A stretch of 64,000 nucleotides of DNA from positions 1 to 64,000 of the forward strand of contig NZ_JAODIW010000007.1 of NCBI RefSeq assembly GCF_026586625.1. Direction: 5' to 3'. Shown here piece after piece: positions 61,725 to 64,000 of the stretch. Source of the stretch: Halobium salinum (GTDB lineage: Archaea > Halobacteriota > Halobacteria > Halobacteriales > Haloferacaceae). Each line of letters opens with the position of its first letter. Within the stretch, counting starts at the first letter, position 1. The notes below the pieces were generated by a model, which saw nothing but the letters and a program-made list of their open reading frames with translations, did no database searches and was not told the DNA's origin. The translations under genes and the position numbers were made by a program.

Positions 61725-62279
61725 TCATCGGAGGCTGTAGTCGACGAGGACAGAGCCGTCGTCGAAACGACGTGTCGTGTTGAGTGCGAGGTCGACCCGC
61801 GCTGCGTCGGGGAGGGCTCGGGTTCCCCCACCGACGATCGTCGGGACTAAGCGCAGTACATACCGGTCGACCAGACCTGCCCGGATGGCCTCGGCAGCGA
61901 GGCCCGCGCCACCGATGGACAGGTCGCGGTCGGCTTGGTCTTTCATGCGCTGTACCACTTCGAGGTCGAACGTCTGCTCCAGGCAGGTCCGCGGTTCCGG
62001 CACGGTGTCCAGGGTGGTCGAGTAGACGACCTTGTCGGTATCCCGCCACGCCTCGGCGAATTCGCGTTGTACCTCGGGTAGGTCGTCGAGGAGAAATTCG
62101 TCCCACACCCTCATCGTCTCGTACATGCGACGGCCGAGAAGGGAAGTGCCGACCGATCGCTGGTGGTCGTTGAAGAAGGCATGGGCGTCCTCGGATGGCT
62201 CTGACCAGTCGAAGTTGCCGTTCTCGTCGGCGATGTAGCCGTCGAGTGATGCGTTGATGACGTAGATGAGGTTGGCCAT
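61725..62279 (-). CDS. Dihydrofolate reductase-family protein (RibD C-terminal type)
   Basis: 184 residues from the ATG at 62279 (MANLIYVINASLDGYIAD). ASLDGYIA, LLGRRMYETM and GGAGLAAE are signatures of the RibD-C/DHFR-like reductase fold using NADPH. The family includes many stress-associated reductases of unknown substrate. High GC and no partner on either side suggest an independent gene outside the conjugation operon. Confidence 0.85.
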   Translation of the reverse strand: MANLIYVINASLDGYIADENGNFDWSEPSEDAHAFFNDHQRSVGTSLLGRRMYETMRVWDEFLLDDLPEVQREFAEAWRDTDKVVYSTTLDTVPEPRTCLEQTFDLEVVQRMKDQADRDLSIGGAGLAAEAIRAGLVDRYVLRLVPTIVGGGTRALPDAARVDLALNTTRRFDDGSVLVDYSLR

Positions 62280-62425
62280 GGAATCCTCTTGATCGTCGCG
62301 TCTATTCAATACGGACGACAGAAGGGCCGGTAACCGATCAGACGGTATGTGTCTACGTTGCGCATCCTGATCCTGGGGATGCTCGGGCTCAAAACGGTGA
62401 CCGCCAAGAGCGTGGGGACGACCCG

Positions 62426-62872
62426 CTAGGCCCCGTCAAGCTCCTCGGCCAACCCGACGATGATGCCTTCGGGGCCGCGCACGAAGCAGAGGCGATACAC
62501 GTCTTCGTATTGGGCGACTTCACCTACGAGTTCGGCTCCGTGGGAGCGGAGGCGGTCAAGGACTTCGTCGACGTCGTCGACGGTGAACATGATGCGGCGG
62601 ATCCCCAGGGTGTTCGCCGCTGGTTCCTCGGACCCGTCGCGAGTGGCCTCGGGCGTGATGAACTTCGAGAGCTCGACGCGGCCGTTGCCGTCGGGGGTCC
62701 GCATCACGGCGATGTCGCTCTGGACGTTCTCAAGGCCCACAACGCGGTCCGCCCACTCTCCCTCAACGCGCGTCTCGCCCTCCAGCTCCATGCCGAGCTC
62801 CGCGAAGAACGCCTTCGCAGCTTCGAGATCCTCGACTACGATGAGGACGTTGTCCATCCGCTTGATCGCCAT
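62426..62872 (-). CDS. VOC/glyoxalase-superfamily protein
   Basis: 148 residues. Two beta-alpha-beta-beta-beta repeats start MDNVLIVVEDLEAAKAFFAE and RIMFTVDDVDEVLDRLRSHG. The end PEGIIVGLAEEL includes the second metal-ligand Glu position. This is the vicinal-oxygen-chelate fold: glyoxalases, dioxygenases and antibiotic-resistance proteins. Substrate unknown. Confidence 0.85.
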   Translation of the reverse strand: MAIKRMDNVLIVVEDLEAAKAFFAELGMELEGETRVEGEWADRVVGLENVQSDIAVMRTPDGNGRVELSKFITPEATRDGSEEPAANTLGIRRIMFTVDDVDEVLDRLRSHGAELVGEVAQYEDVYRLCFVRGPEGIIVGLAEELDGA

Positions 62873-63246
62873 AGTCCGAGAAAATCAGGTGAGGGATGCG
62901 CAAATAGGCTTCGCTGACGGAGGAAGCGAGGCGGGAAGTTTCGTCGCGACTGTTGACCGACCCCGTCTACTACGTCGGGCGGGAGCGGTCCCAGGCTCTC
63001 CGTACGCCCACCCAGGTCGGGGCGTCGATATCCACTTGAACTGTATCTCGCACGCCGAATCTGTCATCGGCTGAGGATTTCAACAGAGTCGTATCAGTCT
63101 CTCTATGAACCCGAAATCGAGAGTGTGTCCACGAAGCTGTTGTTCGCGCCGACAAAGGGTGACGGCGCTCAGCAGTCGTGATCATTCGGATTGACCCCTG
63201 GCGTGCGAGGGAACCGGTCAGCTGAGTGCAGTCAGTGAGTGATTCC

Positions 63247-63729
63247 ATGTCGACGTTCAGTAACTCCGAGTCCGCGACAGCATCGTCTTCAGAGAACCAG
63301 GCGAGTCCACGAGATACTGGCGAGCAATCTCGGCAGTCTGGATGGCTAGATGAAGAGAGCAGCGACGGCGGGACACCAACGCTTGAGATGGATCGGTGTC
63401 CGGAGTGCGGGGCACGTCGCTTCGTCTCGAAACTACTGGTGTACGAGGTGACGAGCTTCGACGAAGGCGGTGAGCGAGAGTTCCGTCGGCAACACGTCCG
63501 GGCGGAGTTCGAGTACACCTGTAGCGAGTGCCAGACAACACTCCGGAGGCTGCCTGCAGATCGGCGCGACTACTACGACGAGGTCAACGTTCTAGAAGTG
63601 GAACGCCGTGCAGCCCTCCGAGATCAGCTCCGACAGTTGTGTCGGCGGGTCGGGCGCCGGCTCTGGGCAACGAAGACCTGGATTGCACTCGTACTCCTCA
63701 CAGTTGCCGTCGCGGTGGTCGGGCTGTAG
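63247..63729 (+). CDS. Zinc-ribbon protein with C-terminal membrane anchor
   Basis: 160 residues from the ATG at 63247. An unstructured Ser-rich start, then CPECG ... CSECQ as a four-Cys zinc ribbon around a beta hairpin, a charged helical segment and a single membrane helix at the end (TWIALVLLTVAVAVVGL). The ribbon would face the cytoplasm. Function unknown. The gap 62873-63246 before it has no gene I can support, though one short frame near 63100 runs open for about 50 codons without a start. Confidence 0.7.
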   Translation: MSTFSNSESATASSSENQASPRDTGEQSRQSGWLDEESSDGGTPTLEMDRCPECGARRFVSKLLVYEVTSFDEGGEREFRRQHVRAEFEYTCSECQTTLRRLPADRRDYYDEVNVLEVERRAALRDQLRQLCRRVGRRLWATKTWIALVLLTVAVAVVGL

Positions 63730-63765
63730 GGGACGAAAACGAGGAACGGTGGACGTCACCCCTCG

Positions 63766-63999
63766 TCAGGGTCGTGATGGCAGCCGCAGTTCGTCATTGA
63801 CTTCGTAGAGATAGCCCTTCAGGAGCAACTGCTCGATATATGCTCGTGCGTCGGCACGCTCGACGCCTTGATCCATGAGGTGGGCGACGGCGTCCTCTCG
63901 CGTGATCGTCTCGTCACTCCCCGCTCTGTCAAAGTACTGCTCGAGATGATCGAGCGCGGCTTCCTCACTGGAGTTGATCGGGGTCCGCGAATTCTCCAT
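63766..63999 (-). CDS. Small winged-helix-like protein
   Basis: 77 residues, ATG at 63999, at the window edge. Helices HLEQYFDR, REDAVAHLMDQGVERADARAYIEQLLLKG and a short wing LYEVNDELRL follow the usual winged helix-turn-helix order of small haloarchaeal DNA-binding proteins. Target unknown. Confidence 0.65.
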   Translation of the reverse strand: MENSRTPINSSEEAALDHLEQYFDRAGSDETITREDAVAHLMDQGVERADARAYIEQLLLKGYLYEVNDELRLPSRP

Positions 64000-64000
64000 T

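Noticed and set aside
62460-63074. Plus-strand 204-codon frame opposite the VOC gene
   Set aside because: It is antisense to an intact VOC fold and strongly Arg/Ser-rich.
63000-63184. Start-less open plus-strand frame before the zinc-ribbon gene
   Set aside because: About 50 codons remain open without a start codon or family resemblance. It could be the tail of a decayed gene, but nothing supports a call.

Overview
This window is haloarchaeal DNA (class Halobacteria). The proteins are strongly acidic, coding GC is high, and the machinery is archaeal: Orc1/Cdc6 initiators, family-B polymerase, PriS/PriL-type primase, a Tat lipoprotein, and AT-rich promoters in a GC-rich background. Two Orc1/Cdc6 genes, an iteron-rich origin, a partition-like gene pair, a tyrosine recombinase and a type IV secretion/conjugation operon point to a plasmid, megaplasmid or integrated conjugative element rather than core chromosome.

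Layout. 1-8.3 kb: 5'-truncated SF1 helicase, tyrosine recombinase, an unknown 644-residue zinc-finger protein, a winged-helix regulator and an uncharacterised protein. 8.3-13.8 kb: AddB/AddA-like helicase-nuclease operon on the minus strand. 14-15.3 kb: solitary TnpB with a candidate guide-RNA end. 15.4-19.8 kb: replication and maintenance core, with a small gene bracketed by long inverted repeats, an AAA+ ATPase plus ribbon-helix-helix pair, and an orc1/cdc6 gene flanked by nine 19-bp iterons. 20-24.5 kb: DNA-damage module (PolB2-like polymerase, small protein, RecA-like pseudo-ATPase; divergent SRAP/HMCES-type abasic-site protein). 24.5-28.9 kb: DUF4365-type protein, second Orc1/Cdc6, CoiA-like nuclease. 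29-43.8 kb: defence island with a Doc/Fic-like gene and a six-gene operon (AbrB-like regulator, DUF499 ATPase, small protein, DUF1156 DNA methyltransferase, a protein with a HEPN-type motif, PLD-SNF2 helicase), then a small protein and a HhH-GPD-like protein. 43.9-44.8 kb: Tat lipoprotein and PadR regulator. 45.2-60.8 kb: T4SS operon (VirB2-like, surface glycoprotein, VirB6-like, membrane-anchored AAA+, VirB3-like, split VirB4, TraD-like coupling protein) ending in a PriS/PriL primase pair. 60.8-64 kb: long non-coding stretch with a strong inverted repeat, an insertion-sequence-like end, then a DHFR-family reductase, a VOC protein, a zinc-ribbon membrane protein and a small winged-helix protein.

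The most unusual signals are: (i) five copies of a 41-43 bp inverted repeat (TTAACCAAC arms), three of them directly behind stop codons and two bracketing a single small gene; (ii) six AT-rich palindromes related to TTAATCTTAAGATTAA, two of them upstream of the AAA+ and RHH genes; (iii) the DUF499/DUF1156/PLD-SNF2 operon with an added HEPN-like gene and a methyltransferase of different base composition; (iv) a two-subunit primase closing the conjugation operon. All family assignments come from reading motifs in the translated sequence; no database search was run.
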